Shown: in pieces, positions 46,482 to 55,799 of the stretch
How positions within the stretch are numbered: the stretch's first letter is position 1
Layout: the number at the start of each line of letters is the position of its first letter
Source of the DNA: DATARH01 sp963734125
GTDB taxonomy: Bacteria; Pseudomonadota; Alphaproteobacteria; ATCC43930; CGMCC-115725
NCBI GenBank assembly: GCA_963734125.1
Contig: CAVTGB010000022.1
Span: 1 to 64,000 of the forward strand
Direction of reading: 5' to 3'
Length of the DNA stretch: 64,000 bases
Program-made: the position numbers and the translations under genes
The notes under the pieces: model-generated
The model's input: the letters and a program-made list of their open reading frames with translations, nothing else
Told to the model about the DNA's origin: nothing
The model's database searches: none

Positions 46482-47657
46482 TCAATACGATTTCGGCAGC
46501 CCCAGCACGCGCTCGCCGATATGCGACAGGATCAGCTGCGACATGACCGGCGCGATGCGGGCGATTTGCGCCTCGCGGAAATAGCGCTCGACGTGGAATT
46601 CCTTGGCGTAGCCCATGCCGCCATGCGTCAGCATCGCGGTCTCGCAGGCGCGCGCCCCCGCTTCGCCGGCAAAATACTTGGCGGCATTGGCGTAGGCGCC
46701 GACGGTTCCCGATTCCTCGTGGGCATCGTAGGCGGCCGCCGCGCGCAGCACCAATAATTCCGCCGCTTCCAATTCGACCCAGCGCTCGGCCAGCGGGTGC
46801 TGGATGCCCTGGTTCTGGCCGATCGGGCGGCCGAAGACGATGCGCTCGCCGGCATATTTGGCGGCCCGCGCCAGGGCGACGCGCCCCAACCCCACCGCCT
46901 CGGCGCCAATCAGGATGCGCTCGGGGTTCATGCCGTGGAGGATGTACTGGAAGCCCCTGCCCTCTTCGCCAATGCGGTCTTCGAGCGGCACCTTCAGCCC
47001 GTCGATGAACAGCATGTTCGAATTGACCGCGTGGCGCCCCATCTTGGGGATTTCGCGAACTTCGACCGCGCTCCGGTCGAGGTCGGTGTAGAAGAGCGTC
47101 ATGCCGGCCGAGGGCCGCGCCGCCTCCTCGAACGGGGTTGTCCGGGTCAGGATCAGCATCTTCTCGGTGACTTGCGCGGTCGAGGTCCAGATCTTGCGCC
47201 CGGTGATCGTGTAGCCGTTGCCGTCGCGCACCGCGCGGGTCTTGAGTCGGGTCGTATCGAGCCCGGCATCGGGCTCGGTGACGGCGAAACAGGCTTTTTC
47301 CTTGCCGGCGATGAGGGGCGGCAGAAAACGCTGTTTCTGTTCGTCGGTGCCGAAGACGACGACCGGGTGGAGCCCGAAGATGTTCATATGTACGGCCGAA
47401 GCACCGGAAAACCCGGCGCCCGACTGCGCCACCGCCTGCATGACGACCGCCGCCTCGGTGATGCCGAGACCGGCGCCGCCGTATTCCTCCGGCATCGCCA
47501 CGCCAAGCCAGCCACCTTCCGCCATCGCCTGGTGGAATTCATGCGGGAAGCCGCCGTCGGTATCCTTTTTCAGCCAGTAATCGTCGCCAAAGCGCTCGCA
47601 CAGTCGCGCCACCGCATCGCGGATCTCCAGCTGTTCCGGGGTAAGGGCGAAGGTCAT
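46482..47657 (-). CDS. Acyl-CoA dehydrogenase
   Basis: 391-residue FAD flavoprotein oxidising an acyl-CoA to the 2,3-enoyl-CoA, passing electrons to ETF. CFAVTEPDAGLDTTRLKTRA is FAD signature 1, GYTITGRKIWTSTAQVTEKM the usual beta-domain piece, and LTHGGMGYAKEFHVERYFRE the C-terminal signature. The start overlaps the end of the small coiled-coil gene upstream by four bases, so they are coupled. Chain-length specificity cannot be read. Other CoA enzymes in the window suggest branched or short acyl-CoA catabolism. Confidence 0.93.
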   Translation of the reverse strand: MTFALTPEQLEIRDAVARLCERFGDDYWLKKDTDGGFPHEFHQAMAEGGWLGVAMPEEYGGAGLGITEAAVVMQAVAQSGAGFSGASAVHMNIFGLHPVVVFGTDEQKQRFLPPLIAGKEKACFAVTEPDAGLDTTRLKTRAVRDGNGYTITGRKIWTSTAQVTEKMLILTRTTPFEEAARPSAGMTLFYTDLDRSAVEVREIPKMGRHAVNSNMLFIDGLKVPLEDRIGEEGRGFQYILHGMNPERILIGAEAVGLGRVALARAAKYAGERIVFGRPIGQNQGIQHPLAERWVELEAAELLVLRAAAAYDAHEESGTVGAYANAAKYFAGEAGARACETAMLTHGGMGYAKEFHVERYFREAQIARIAPVMSQLILSHIGERVLGLPKSY

Positions 47658-47890
47658 TCCCGCTCCTCAAGCGCCCGCAGCCGCTCGTTAAAACGTTGAT
47701 GCTGGCGCACCATCGCGCGCATCTCGTTCAGCATGTCGGTATCCCGCTCGTCGCGGTGCGCCCCATCGCGGTCGAGCCGCGGGACGATCGCGGTCAAGAC
47801 CCCCGTCTGATGGACCAGCGAACGCACCTCGTCGCGCAATCCGATTATCTGTCGCGACAGGAATTCGAGGGTGATCGGCTGATCCGACAT
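47654..47890 (-). CDS. Small coiled-coil protein of unknown function
   Basis: 78 residues, MSDQPITLEFLSRQIIGLRD...RDTDMLNEMRAMVRQHQRFNERLRALEERE, mostly amphipathic helix with heptad Leu/Ile/Met. GGAAGG precedes ATG 47890; longer in-frame sequence upstream lacks an RBS. Its last four bases overlap the acyl-CoA dehydrogenase start. No known motif. Confidence 0.65.
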   Translation of the reverse strand: MSDQPITLEFLSRQIIGLRDEVRSLVHQTGVLTAIVPRLDRDGAHRDERDTDMLNEMRAMVRQHQRFNERLRALEERE

Positions 47891-48043
47891 CGGCAAACCT
47901 TCCTCGTGTCGTTCGGAGAGAGACGCCGGCCGCTGACGACGTTCATCGCAGTCGTTTATATATGTGGCGGCGAAGATTTGCGGCCAGCGAAACCGCATTA
48001 GCCGGATTATATTCTAAGCTCGGTCACACCGCGGAGCACGCTC

Positions 48044-50104
48044 TTGCCGCTCGACATCGCCTACACCGTCTGCCCGCACGATTGTCCCAGCGCCTGTGCG
48101 CTGGCAGTCGAGGTTATCGACGGGGCGCGGCTCGGCCGGGTGCGCGGGGCCGACGGACAGTCCTACACGCAAGGCGTCGTCTGCGCCAAGGTCGCGCGCT
48201 ATGCCGAGCGCCAGCACCATGCCGAGCGTCTCTCGGTGCCGTTGCGCCGGGTGGGCGAGAAAGGCGCCGGGCAGGAGGCGTTCCGCCCGGTCTCGTGGGA
48301 TGATGCGCTCGACGCGGTCGCCGAAGGGCTGACCCGGGCGGCCCAGCACCACGGCGCCGAGGCGGTGTGGCCCTATTATTACGCCGGGACGATGGGACGG
48401 GTGCAGCGCGACGGCATCAACCGGCTGCGCCACGCACTGGGGTATTCGCGCGAACTGCTGACGATCTGCAATTTCCTGACCGATGCCGGCTGGCTCGCCG
48501 GGGTAGGCGCGAGGCGCGGGGTCGACGCCCGCGAGATTGCGAAGTCCGACCTCATAGTCGTCTGGGGCGGGAACCCGGTGTCGACCCAGATCAACGTGAT
48601 GACCCACATCGCGCAAGCCAGGAAAGAGCGCGGTGCCAAGCTCGTCGTCGTCGACCCCTATCGCACCGGCACTGCCGATGTTGCCGACATCCATCTGGCG
48701 CCCTTACCCGGCACCGACGGCGCGCTCGCCTGCGCGGTCATGCATGTGCTGTTCAAGGAAGGTTTCGCCGACCGCGCCTATCTCGCGCGCTACGCCGACG
48801 ATCCCGCCGGGCTCGAAGCGCATCTGGCGACGCGCGACCCCCTATGGGCATCGCGCGTCACCGGCCTTGGCGAAGCCGAGATCATCGAGTTCGCACGGCT
48901 CTACGGGCGCACGCGGCGCAGCTATATCCGTGTCGGCTATGGGTTTTCGCGCTCGCGCAACGGAGCGGCGCAGATGTTCGCGGTGACCTGTCTGCCGACC
49001 ATTACCGGCGCCTGGCAATATGAAGGCGGCGGCGCGCATTATTCGAACCACGGCGCCCTGCCGCTAAACCTGACGATGATCGAGGGGCTCGATGTCGTCA
49101 ACCATCGGACCCGCATTCTCGACCAGTCGCGGATCGGCCCGGTCCTCACCGGCGACACGCGCGACCTCGGCGACGGCCCGCCGGTCAGCGCGCTCTTCAT
49201 CCAGAACACCAATCCGATGGTGGTGGCGCCTGAATCGGGACTGGTGCACGAGGGCTTTCGGAGGGACGATCTGTTTGTCTGCGTCCACGAGCAGTTCCTG
49301 ACCGAGACCGCCCAGATGGCCGATATCGTGCTGCCGGCGACGACCTTTATCGAGCACGACGACATCTATACCGCTGGCGGCCACCATTTTCTGCAGATCG
49401 GACGGGCGGTGTTGCCGCCGCACGGCGAATGCCGCTCGAACCACGACGTGATCTGCGGCTTGGCCGAGCGCCTCGGCGCCCGCCATCCGGGCTTTGGCAT
49501 GAGCGCGTTCGAACTGATCGAGGAAATGCTGCGCGCGAGCGGATTGCCCGGCCCCGACGCCTTCGCGGAAGGGGTCTGGCTCGATTGCTGGCCGGGGTTC
49601 GAGACCGGGCATTTCCTCGACGGCTTTGGCCACCCTGACAAGAAGTTCCACTTCCGCGCCAACTGGACCGCGCTCGGCGCCGAGCACCGGCGCCTGCCGG
49701 CCTTCCCCGACCATGTGCGGGTCATCGACGACGGCGATCCCGAGCGCCCGTTCCGCCTCGTGCCGGCGCCGTCGCGCTCGTTTCTCAATACCAGCTTCAA
49801 CAACCTCGCGTCCGGCATCGCCCGCGAGGGGCGGCCGACCGCGCTCGTCCATCCCGATGCGCTGGAGGCGCTCGGCATCGCCGACGGCGCGCGCATCCGT
49901 ATCGGCAATGCGAAGGGCAGCGTCGTCGTCCGCGCCCGTGGCTTCGACGGGATGCAGCCTCGCGTCGTCGTCGTCGAGGGGCTGTGGCCAAACCACGCCT
50001 TCGAGGAAGGCATCGGCATCAATTTGCTGACCAGCGCCGACCCGGGCCTCCCTGGCGGCGGCGCGGTGTTCCACGACACTTCGGTGTGGCTGAGGCGGGC
50101 ATGA
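48044..50104 (+). CDS. Molybdopterin-dependent oxidoreductase (Mo-bisPGD, [4Fe-4S])
   Basis: 686-residue enzyme of the DMSO-reductase/formate-dehydrogenase superfamily. N-terminal cluster motif CPHDCPSAC...VCAKVARY (C-x3-C-x3-C-x(n)-C). Then WDDALDAVAEGL, IVVWGGNPVSTQINVMTHI, NTNPMVVAPES, ADIVLPATTFIEHDDIYTAGG, and the C-terminal cofactor domain LVHPDALEALGIADGARIRI. No Tat signal precedes the cluster, so cytoplasmic. Start is TTG 48044 by GGAG-like sequence and alignment to the cluster motif. The stop overlaps the next ATG (ATGA). Substrate unknown; no in-frame selenocysteine TGA is seen. Confidence 0.88.
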   Translation: MPLDIAYTVCPHDCPSACALAVEVIDGARLGRVRGADGQSYTQGVVCAKVARYAERQHHAERLSVPLRRVGEKGAGQEAFRPVSWDDALDAVAEGLTRAAQHHGAEAVWPYYYAGTMGRVQRDGINRLRHALGYSRELLTICNFLTDAGWLAGVGARRGVDAREIAKSDLIVVWGGNPVSTQINVMTHIAQARKERGAKLVVVDPYRTGTADVADIHLAPLPGTDGALACAVMHVLFKEGFADRAYLARYADDPAGLEAHLATRDPLWASRVTGLGEAEIIEFARLYGRTRRSYIRVGYGFSRSRNGAAQMFAVTCLPTITGAWQYEGGGAHYSNHGALPLNLTMIEGLDVVNHRTRILDQSRIGPVLTGDTRDLGDGPPVSALFIQNTNPMVVAPESGLVHEGFRRDDLFVCVHEQFLTETAQMADIVLPATTFIEHDDIYTAGGHHFLQIGRAVLPPHGECRSNHDVICGLAERLGARHPGFGMSAFELIEEMLRASGLPGPDAFAEGVWLDCWPGFETGHFLDGFGHPDKKFHFRANWTALGAEHRRLPAFPDHVRVIDDGDPERPFRLVPAPSRSFLNTSFNNLASGIAREGRPTALVHPDALEALGIADGARIRIGNAKGSVVVRARGFDGMQPRVVVVEGLWPNHAFEEGIGINLLTSADPGLPGGGAVFHDTSVWLRRA

Positions 50105-50820
50105 CCGACGACAAGAAACACCTGCCGGCCGCGAAGCCGGGCGAGGCTTCCGCCGAGGTCGACGCCTTTCTGCGCGATCTCCAGCGCGCCCCGAAACCGC
50201 CGCCAACGGGCGCTCGCGGCCGGCTCATCTTTGCGCTCGACGCGACGGCGAGCCGCGAGCCCACCTGGGACCGCGCCTGCCGCATCCAGGGCGAGATGTT
50301 CGAGGCGACGGCGGCATTGGGCGGGCTCGACGTCAAGCTGGTCTATTACCGCGGCTTCAACGAATGCCAGGCGAGCCGCTGGATGTCGAACGCCGCCGAT
50401 CTGCACCGGGTGATGCGTGCTGTCTCCTGCCTCGGCGGCGAGACGCAGATCGAGCGGGTGCTCGCCCATGCCATCGGCGAGACCAAGCGGCAGCGGGTCG
50501 GCGCCCTCGTCTTTGTCGGCGACGCGATGGAAGAAAGTGTCGATCGGCTGTGCCAGCTCGCCGGCGAACTGGGTCTCAACGGCGTGCCGATCTTCCTCTT
50601 TCATGAAGGCAATAACCCGATCGTCGCGCGAGCCTTCCAGCAAATGGCGAGGCTGTCGCGCGGCGCCTATCTGCGCTTCGATCTCGCGAGCGCCAGCCGC
50701 CTCAAGGACCTGTTGGCCGCGGTCGCGGTCTATGCCGCCGGCGGCTATCGCGCGCTCACCGCCTATGGCGAGAAGAAGGGCGGCGAAGTCTTGCGGCTGA
50801 CCGCGCAATTAGAGCGCTGA
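50101..50820 (+). CDS. VWA-domain protein coupled to the Mo-enzyme
   Basis: 239 residues with a von Willebrand A fold: LIFALDATASREPTW holds a MIDAS-like D-x-T-x-S, GGETQIERVLAHAIGET supplies the downstream Thr, and VGALVFVGDAMEES the final Asp. No signal peptide or membrane helix. ATGA overlap with the oxidoreductase and TGATG overlap with the J-protein gene imply fixed stoichiometry. VWA proteins often act as metal-dependent scaffolds in enzyme maturation, for instance with MoxR ATPases; that role here is inference. Confidence 0.85.
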   Translation: MTDDKKHLPAAKPGEASAEVDAFLRDLQRAPKPPPTGARGRLIFALDATASREPTWDRACRIQGEMFEATAALGGLDVKLVYYRGFNECQASRWMSNAADLHRVMRAVSCLGGETQIERVLAHAIGETKRQRVGALVFVGDAMEESVDRLCQLAGELGLNGVPIFLFHEGNNPIVARAFQQMARLSRGAYLRFDLASASRLKDLLAAVAVYAAGGYRALTAYGEKKGGEVLRLTAQLER

Positions 50821-51515
50821 TGCTCCCCCTTCTCGGCGGCTTTGCGATCCTCGTCGGGCTTCTGCTGCTCGGCTATCTGTTCGTCAATGCCGACCCGGCG
50901 CGGCTCGCGCGGATCGTCAAATGGACCGCCATCATCGTCGCGGTCCTGGTGGTGATCGCGCTGTTTTGGTCGGAACGCTTCGCAATGCTGCTGACGCCGC
51001 TGGCGATGCTGATGCCGATGTGGCGCCGGGTGCGCTCGATGATGAGCGGCATCAGCGGCCCCTCGGGCGCGCGCGACTCCATCGTCGAAACCCGCTTCAT
51101 CCGCATGACCCTCGACCACGATACCGGGGCGATGAGCGGCACCGTGCTGGAAGGCCGCTTTGCCGGCATGCGGCTCGAAGAGTTGCGGCCGCCCGACCTG
51201 TTGGCCCTGTTGCGCGAGTGCCGGGCCGAAGATGAGGACGCCGCGCGGCTCCTCGAAGCCTATCTCGACCGGGTGCGCTCCAATTGGCACGACGAGATGG
51301 CGGGCGACGACGCGCGGACCGCGCCGCCGCCGAACGCACCCGACGTCACGGTCGAGGAGGCCTACGCCATTCTCGGCCTCGCGCCAGGCGCCGACGCGGC
51401 GGCGATCAAGGCGGCGCACCATCGCCTGATGAAACAGCTCCACCCCGATCACGGCGGCACCGATTACCTCGCCAGCAAGATCAATCGCGCGCGCGACGTG
51501 CTGCTCAAACGCTAG
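50820..51515 (+). CDS. Membrane-anchored J-domain (DnaJ-like) protein
   Basis: 231 residues. Two N-terminal hydrophobic helices (LLGGFAILVGLLLLGYLF and WTAIIVAVLVVIALFW), a cytoplasmic middle region, and a C-terminal J domain EEAYAILGLAPGADAAAIKA...LMKQLHPDHGGTDYLASKIN with the Hsp70-activating HPD tripeptide. Layout resembles mitochondrial Tim14/Pam18-like proteins common in alphaproteobacteria. The ATG overlaps the VWA stop. galU follows after 190 bases. Confidence 0.88.
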   Translation: MLPLLGGFAILVGLLLLGYLFVNADPARLARIVKWTAIIVAVLVVIALFWSERFAMLLTPLAMLMPMWRRVRSMMSGISGPSGARDSIVETRFIRMTLDHDTGAMSGTVLEGRFAGMRLEELRPPDLLALLRECRAEDEDAARLLEAYLDRVRSNWHDEMAGDDARTAPPPNAPDVTVEEAYAILGLAPGADAAAIKAAHHRLMKQLHPDHGGTDYLASKINRARDVLLKR

Positions 51516-51704
51516 GCGCTGCGCCCGCGGCCCGGATTGTGTCGTCTGCGCTCCTCGCAATGACGATGACCTTTCGGATTGAGTAAATCGGCGGTCTGTG
51601 GCGTTTGCAGGCGGTAGGTTGCGCGGTCGGTTGCATTGCCGGTCCGGAAAGGGCTATGGCAATAGTTCTCGCCGCGACGCGGGAGCCCGCGATCGAGGAG
51701 TTCC

Positions 51705-52577
51705 ATGCCGAACCCCGTGCGCAAGGCGGTTTTTCCGGTGGCCGGTCTCGGCACCCGCACGCTCCCGGCAACCAAGGCGATGCCGAAGGAGATGCTGACG
51801 GTCGTCGATAAGCCGCTGATCCAGTACGCGGTCGAGGAGGCGAAGGCGGCCGGCATCGAACAGTTCTATTTCGTCACCGGGCGCGCCAAGAGCGCGATCG
51901 AGGACCATTTCGACCTTTCCTTCGAGCTCGAGGCGACGTTGCGAGAGCGCGGCCGCAGCGAGCTTCTCGACGAGCTGCACGCCTGGCTGCCCGCCCCCGG
52001 CACCATCGCCTTCACCCGCCAGCAGCTGCCGCTCGGGCTCGGCCATGCGGTGTGGTGCGCGCGTCATCTGGTCGGTGATGAACCGTTCGCTGTGCTCCTG
52101 GTCGACGATCTGATGGTCGGTGAGCCGCCCTGCCTCAAGGAGATGATCGACGCCTATCAGACGACCGGCGGCAATCTCGTCGCCGTCATCGAGGTCCCCC
52201 GCGAAGACACCAGGCGCTACGGCGTTCTCGATGTCGTCGCCGATGAGGGAACCCTGGTGCGGGCGAAGGGGGTCGTCGAAAAGCCCGACCCAGCGGTCGC
52301 GCCGTCGACGCTGACGATCATCGGACGCTATATCATCCAGCCCGAGATCTTCGGCCATCTTGAGCGGGCAAAGCCCGGCGCGGGCAACGAGATCCAGCTG
52401 ACCGACGGGCTCGACCGGCTGATCGCCGACGGCCAGCCGTTCCACGGAATGCGCGTCGCCGCGCGGCGTTTCGATTGCGGCGACAAGCTCGGCTATCTCG
52501 AAGCGAATGTCGCGCTCGGACTGGCGCATCCCGCGCTCGGCGCCCAGTTCCGCCGCATCCTCGCAACCTATCTGTGA
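51705..52577 (+). CDS. galU: UTP--glucose-1-phosphate uridylyltransferase
   Basis: 290-residue enzyme making UDP-glucose for envelope polysaccharides. AVFPVAGLGTRTLPATKAMP is the nucleotide-binding start (G-x-G-T-R), followed by VVDKPLIQYAVEEAKAAGIE, LGLGHAVWCARHLVGDEPFA (UTP/metal site) and GNEIQLTDGLDRL. The C-terminal LGYLEANVALGLAH is typical. GAGGA precedes ATG 51705. The phosphohexomutase gene follows 12 bases later, giving a glucose-6-P to UDP-glucose route from one transcript. Confidence 0.96.
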   Translation: MPNPVRKAVFPVAGLGTRTLPATKAMPKEMLTVVDKPLIQYAVEEAKAAGIEQFYFVTGRAKSAIEDHFDLSFELEATLRERGRSELLDELHAWLPAPGTIAFTRQQLPLGLGHAVWCARHLVGDEPFAVLLVDDLMVGEPPCLKEMIDAYQTTGGNLVAVIEVPREDTRRYGVLDVVADEGTLVRAKGVVEKPDPAVAPSTLTIIGRYIIQPEIFGHLERAKPGAGNEIQLTDGLDRLIADGQPFHGMRVAARRFDCGDKLGYLEANVALGLAHPALGAQFRRILATYL

Positions 52578-52589
52578 TCGGTCCTTGCC

Positions 52590-53966
52590 ATGCCGCATCG
52601 TTTCGACCCAACGATCCTGCGCGAATACGACATCCGCGGCATCGTCGGCACGACCCTGTTTCCGGCCGATGCCCGCGCGCTCGGCCGGGTGTTCGCCGAG
52701 ATCCTGGCCGAAGCCGGCGGGCGGCGGGCCGCGGTCGGCTATGACGGCCGGCTGACCTCGCCCGAATTCGAGGCGGCGCTTGTCGAGGGGCTTGCCGAGG
52801 GTGGCGCGGATGTCGTGCGCATCGGCCGCGGGCCGACCCCGATGCTCTATTACGCCGCCGCCACTCTCAAGGTCGATGGCGGGATCATGGTCACCGGCTC
52901 GCACAACCCGCCCGACCACAACGGCTTCAAGATCGTGCTCGGCGGCAAGCCCTTTTTCGGTGAGGCGGTCCAGCGGGTCGGGCAGATGGCGCTCGCCCTC
53001 GGCCCCGCTCGCGCGGTGCGCGGCCGGGTCGAAGAGCACAGCGTCTTTGCCGATTACGTCACGCGGCTGGCAAAGGATTACGACGGCACCCGCGCGCTTT
53101 CGGTCGCCTGGGATTGCGGCAACGGGGCGACGGGCGACGTTGTCTCCGCTCTCGTACAGCGTCTGCCGGGACGTCACATTTTGATCAACGAGAAGATCGA
53201 CGGCACCTTCCCGGCGCACCACCCCGACCCGACGGTGGCCGAGAACCTGGCGCAGCTGCAGGAGGTGGTGAAGGCCGAACGCTGCGATCTCGGCATCGCC
53301 TTCGACGGCGACGGCGACCGCATTGGCGTTGTCGATGCGAAGGCCCGGATCCTGTGGGGTGACCAGCTGCTGATCGTGCTGGCGCGCGATGTCCTCCTCC
53401 GCCATCCCGGCGCGCCGATCATCGGCGATGTCAAGGCCAGCCAGGTGCTGTTCGACGAGATCGCGGCCGCCGGCGGGAAGCCGGTGATGACCGCCACCGG
53501 CCATTCGCTGATCAAGGCGCGGCTGGCCGAAACCGGCGCGCCGCTCGCCGGCGAGATGAGCGGCCACATCTTTTTCGCCGATCGCTATTACGGCTTCGAC
53601 GACGCCACCTATGTGGCGGTGCGGCTGCTCGGCGTTCTCGCGCGCACCGGGGAGAGCCTCGATCGGATGCTCGACAAGCTGCCGCCAGTGTTCAACACGC
53701 CCGAATTACGGGTGCCGTGCGCGGATACCCGCAAATTCGCGGTGGTGGAGGAGGTGCGCGACCGCTTGCGCCGGCGCGACGCCGAAGTGGTCGACATCGA
53801 CGGCGTCCGCGTGCGCAACGCCGACGGCTGGTGGCTGTTGCGCGCCTCAAACACCCAGGCGGTCGTCGTCGTGCGCGCCGAATCGACGAGCGAAGCCGGG
53901 CTCGACCGGCTGAAGGGCCAGCTTGCCGCCGAACTGGGGGCGAGCGGGCTGGCGCTGCCGGCGTAG
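52590..53966 (+). CDS. Phosphoglucomutase/phosphomannomutase
   Basis: 458-residue alpha-D-phosphohexomutase interconverting hexose-6- and hexose-1-phosphates. Active-site phosphoserine in VTGSHNPPDHNGFK, metal-binding loop FDGDGDRIGVVD, sugar loop GEMSGHIFF and phosphate loop RASNTQAVVVVRAE are all present and in order. N-terminal FDPTILREYDIRGIVG is typical of the AlgC/ManB-like group. Supplies galU with glucose-1-phosphate, or mannose-1-phosphate for GDP-mannose. Confidence 0.95.
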   Translation: MPHRFDPTILREYDIRGIVGTTLFPADARALGRVFAEILAEAGGRRAAVGYDGRLTSPEFEAALVEGLAEGGADVVRIGRGPTPMLYYAAATLKVDGGIMVTGSHNPPDHNGFKIVLGGKPFFGEAVQRVGQMALALGPARAVRGRVEEHSVFADYVTRLAKDYDGTRALSVAWDCGNGATGDVVSALVQRLPGRHILINEKIDGTFPAHHPDPTVAENLAQLQEVVKAERCDLGIAFDGDGDRIGVVDAKARILWGDQLLIVLARDVLLRHPGAPIIGDVKASQVLFDEIAAAGGKPVMTATGHSLIKARLAETGAPLAGEMSGHIFFADRYYGFDDATYVAVRLLGVLARTGESLDRMLDKLPPVFNTPELRVPCADTRKFAVVEEVRDRLRRRDAEVVDIDGVRVRNADGWWLLRASNTQAVVVVRAESTSEAGLDRLKGQLAAELGASGLALPA

Positions 53967-53972
53967 CGAGGC

Positions 53973-55415
53973 CTAGCGGCTGGCGAGCTTCACGGCGCCG
54001 GCGTGCACCACCGCACAGGCGAGCCCTTTCTTGTGCAATTCGGCGCAGGCGGCCTGCGCGCCCTTTTCGGTGAAATGCAGGACGCGGGCGCGATAGAGCC
54101 GGCTCGAATCGTGCTTGGCCGGCGCGACGACCTGGTGCGGCTTGCTGCGCGCGATCGCGAGGCCCGCGACATGGCGCGTCGCCTCTTCGGCCGCCGCTTC
54201 GTCATGGAAGGCACCGAGCTGGATCGCCCAGTCGGCGGCGCCAGTCGGCTCATGCGCCAAGGGTGCTGCTTCGGCCCTGGAGACTGGGGAGAGATGCCGC
54301 AGCGCGGCCCGGGCGACACGGGCAGCGAAGCCGGATCGCGGAGCCTCGGCGGGCGACTCGGCGGGCGCCGGCGGCGTCGCTGCGGCAACCGCCGCTACCG
54401 GCGCTGCCGCGGGACGGGCGGCACTCGCTGCAGCGGAGGGCGGCGACACGGGGAGCGACACGGGCGAAGCCGCGGTGGCGAGCAGCGGCGCGTAGCGAGT
54501 TTGCACCGGCCCTCCGGCGGCGAGAACCGCGAAGCCCTGGTCGAGGAGCGAGGCCATCTCCTGGTCGCGGCTGCGCCACGAGCGCCCGCCCATGATGACG
54601 CCGATCTGGCGGTGCCCGTTGCGCACCGCGGAAGCGGCGAGGTTGAACCCGGAGGCATTGACAAAGCCGGTCTTGATGCCGTCAGCCCCCTGATACCAGT
54701 CAAGCAGGTGGTTGTGGCCCCTCACGATTTCGCCGCGAAAATCGAATTCGCGAGTAGAAAAGTAGCGGTATTCGCGGGGAAACTGATGATAGAGGGCGAG
54801 CGCCAGCCGGGCGACATCGCGCGCGGTGGTGCGCTGATCCGGATCGGGCAGCCCGGAGGCGTTGCGGTACCAGGTATGCTGCATGCCGAGCTGGCGCGCC
54901 TTCAAATTCATGTATTGGACAAAGTTGGGTTCGCTCCCGGCCAGCCCTTCGGCGAGTACCGTGGCGGCGTCATTGGCCGATTTGGTGACGATCGCGAGGA
55001 CCATATCGCGCACCGTCACCGTATCGCCCGGAGTGAGGCCAAGCTTGCTGGGCGCCCGGCTCGCCGCCCACTCGGAAATCCGCAACGGCTGATCGAGCCG
55101 GATCCGGCCTTGGTTGAGCTCCTCGAACGTCAGATAGAGCGTCATCATCTTGGTAAGCGAGGCCGGATAGGTCAAAACATCGGCGTTATGCTCGCTCAGG
55201 ACCTGTCCGGTGTCGGCATCGAGCAGGAGCCACTCGAAGACCGGCCCGGACTCGGCGGCCGAACTGACTGTGCCGTTCCCGTGATGGGCCGCTGCCGGCA
55301 ACGATCCGAGCAACCCCATCGCGACGATAACGCATACCCCGATCCTGCCGAGGAACCGCACACACGGCGCCACGGCACGGGAACCCCCCGGCTGCTTTGA
55401 CATCACCACCCGCAC
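53973..55415 (-). CDS. D-alanyl-D-alanine carboxypeptidase (PBP5/6-like) with C-terminal SPOR domain
   Basis: 480-residue periplasmic penicillin-binding protein trimming the pentapeptide of peptidoglycan. Signal sequence to about residue 42 (LGSLPAAAHHG), catalytic SxxK in PASLTKMMTLYL, SxN in TKSANDAATVLAE, KTG in IKTGFVNASGFN. A Pro/Ala-rich linker leads to a SPOR domain (WAIQLGAFHDEAAAEEAT...YRARVLHFTEKGAQAACAEL), which binds denuded septal glycan and targets the division site. Such S11-SPOR fusions are common in alphaproteobacteria. An alternative start is MSKQPGG at 55403. Confidence 0.93.
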   Translation of the reverse strand: MRVVMSKQPGGSRAVAPCVRFLGRIGVCVIVAMGLLGSLPAAAHHGNGTVSSAAESGPVFEWLLLDADTGQVLSEHNADVLTYPASLTKMMTLYLTFEELNQGRIRLDQPLRISEWAASRAPSKLGLTPGDTVTVRDMVLAIVTKSANDAATVLAEGLAGSEPNFVQYMNLKARQLGMQHTWYRNASGLPDPDQRTTARDVARLALALYHQFPREYRYFSTREFDFRGEIVRGHNHLLDWYQGADGIKTGFVNASGFNLAASAVRNGHRQIGVIMGGRSWRSRDQEMASLLDQGFAVLAAGGPVQTRYAPLLATAASPVSLPVSPPSAAASAARPAAAPVAAVAAATPPAPAESPAEAPRSGFAARVARAALRHLSPVSRAEAAPLAHEPTGAADWAIQLGAFHDEAAAEEATRHVAGLAIARSKPHQVVAPAKHDSSRLYRARVLHFTEKGAQAACAELHKKGLACAVVHAGAVKLASR

Positions 55416-55799
55416 GCTAAAAACCAGTACCCCATCCCCCGGCGAATGCGCAGCAGCCTAGCCGCCCCGTATTCATCGCGGGCAGCGTAAAAAAAACTTG
55501 CAGAGGAGTTAAAGCGCTACCTCGGCCGCGCCACAACGGAGCCGATGAACCGACCCGTTATCACCGGCCAAGCCGACTTTTTTTGTGGCGCGATGCGCCC
55601 CCGGAATTGGCGGACGCGCGCCACCGCGATCGACCCATCCGGAAGATCGCCGCGCCGGTTCTGCCACTCCCGTCAGCCGAGGCAGGGCCTCGGAGTTTCG
55701 TTTGTGCGACGCACAAAATACGGTTGATTCGGCCCTTGGCGGCCGTTATCTTTCGATTGTGCGCTGCACTATTCGGCGGCGCCATGACGAGGACGAGCG
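55416..55799. other. 384-base intergenic region between divergent carboxypeptidase and phasin genes
   Basis: No convincing gene. Contains an A8 tract near 55491 followed by TTGCAGAGGAGTTAAAG, a T7 tract near 55572, and the perfect 17-bp palindrome at 55701-55717 listed separately. The phasin ATG at 55800 has GAGGACGAG upstream. Likely holds two divergent promoters. Confidence 0.5.
55701..55717. promoter_or_regulatory. 17-bp palindrome upstream of phasin gene, candidate PHA-regulator operator
   Basis: TTTGTGCG-A-CGCACAAA, perfect eight-base arms around one base, 82 bases upstream of the phasin ATG. TGC/GCA-containing palindromes are the known type of site for the PhaR (AniA) repressor that senses PHA in alphaproteobacteria; the exact sequence match is not claimed. 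Position between a possible promoter and the phasin gene suits an operator. Confidence 0.5.

Noticed and set aside
48044..50104. Selenocysteine in the molybdopterin oxidoreductase
   Set aside because: No in-frame TGA occurs inside the gene.
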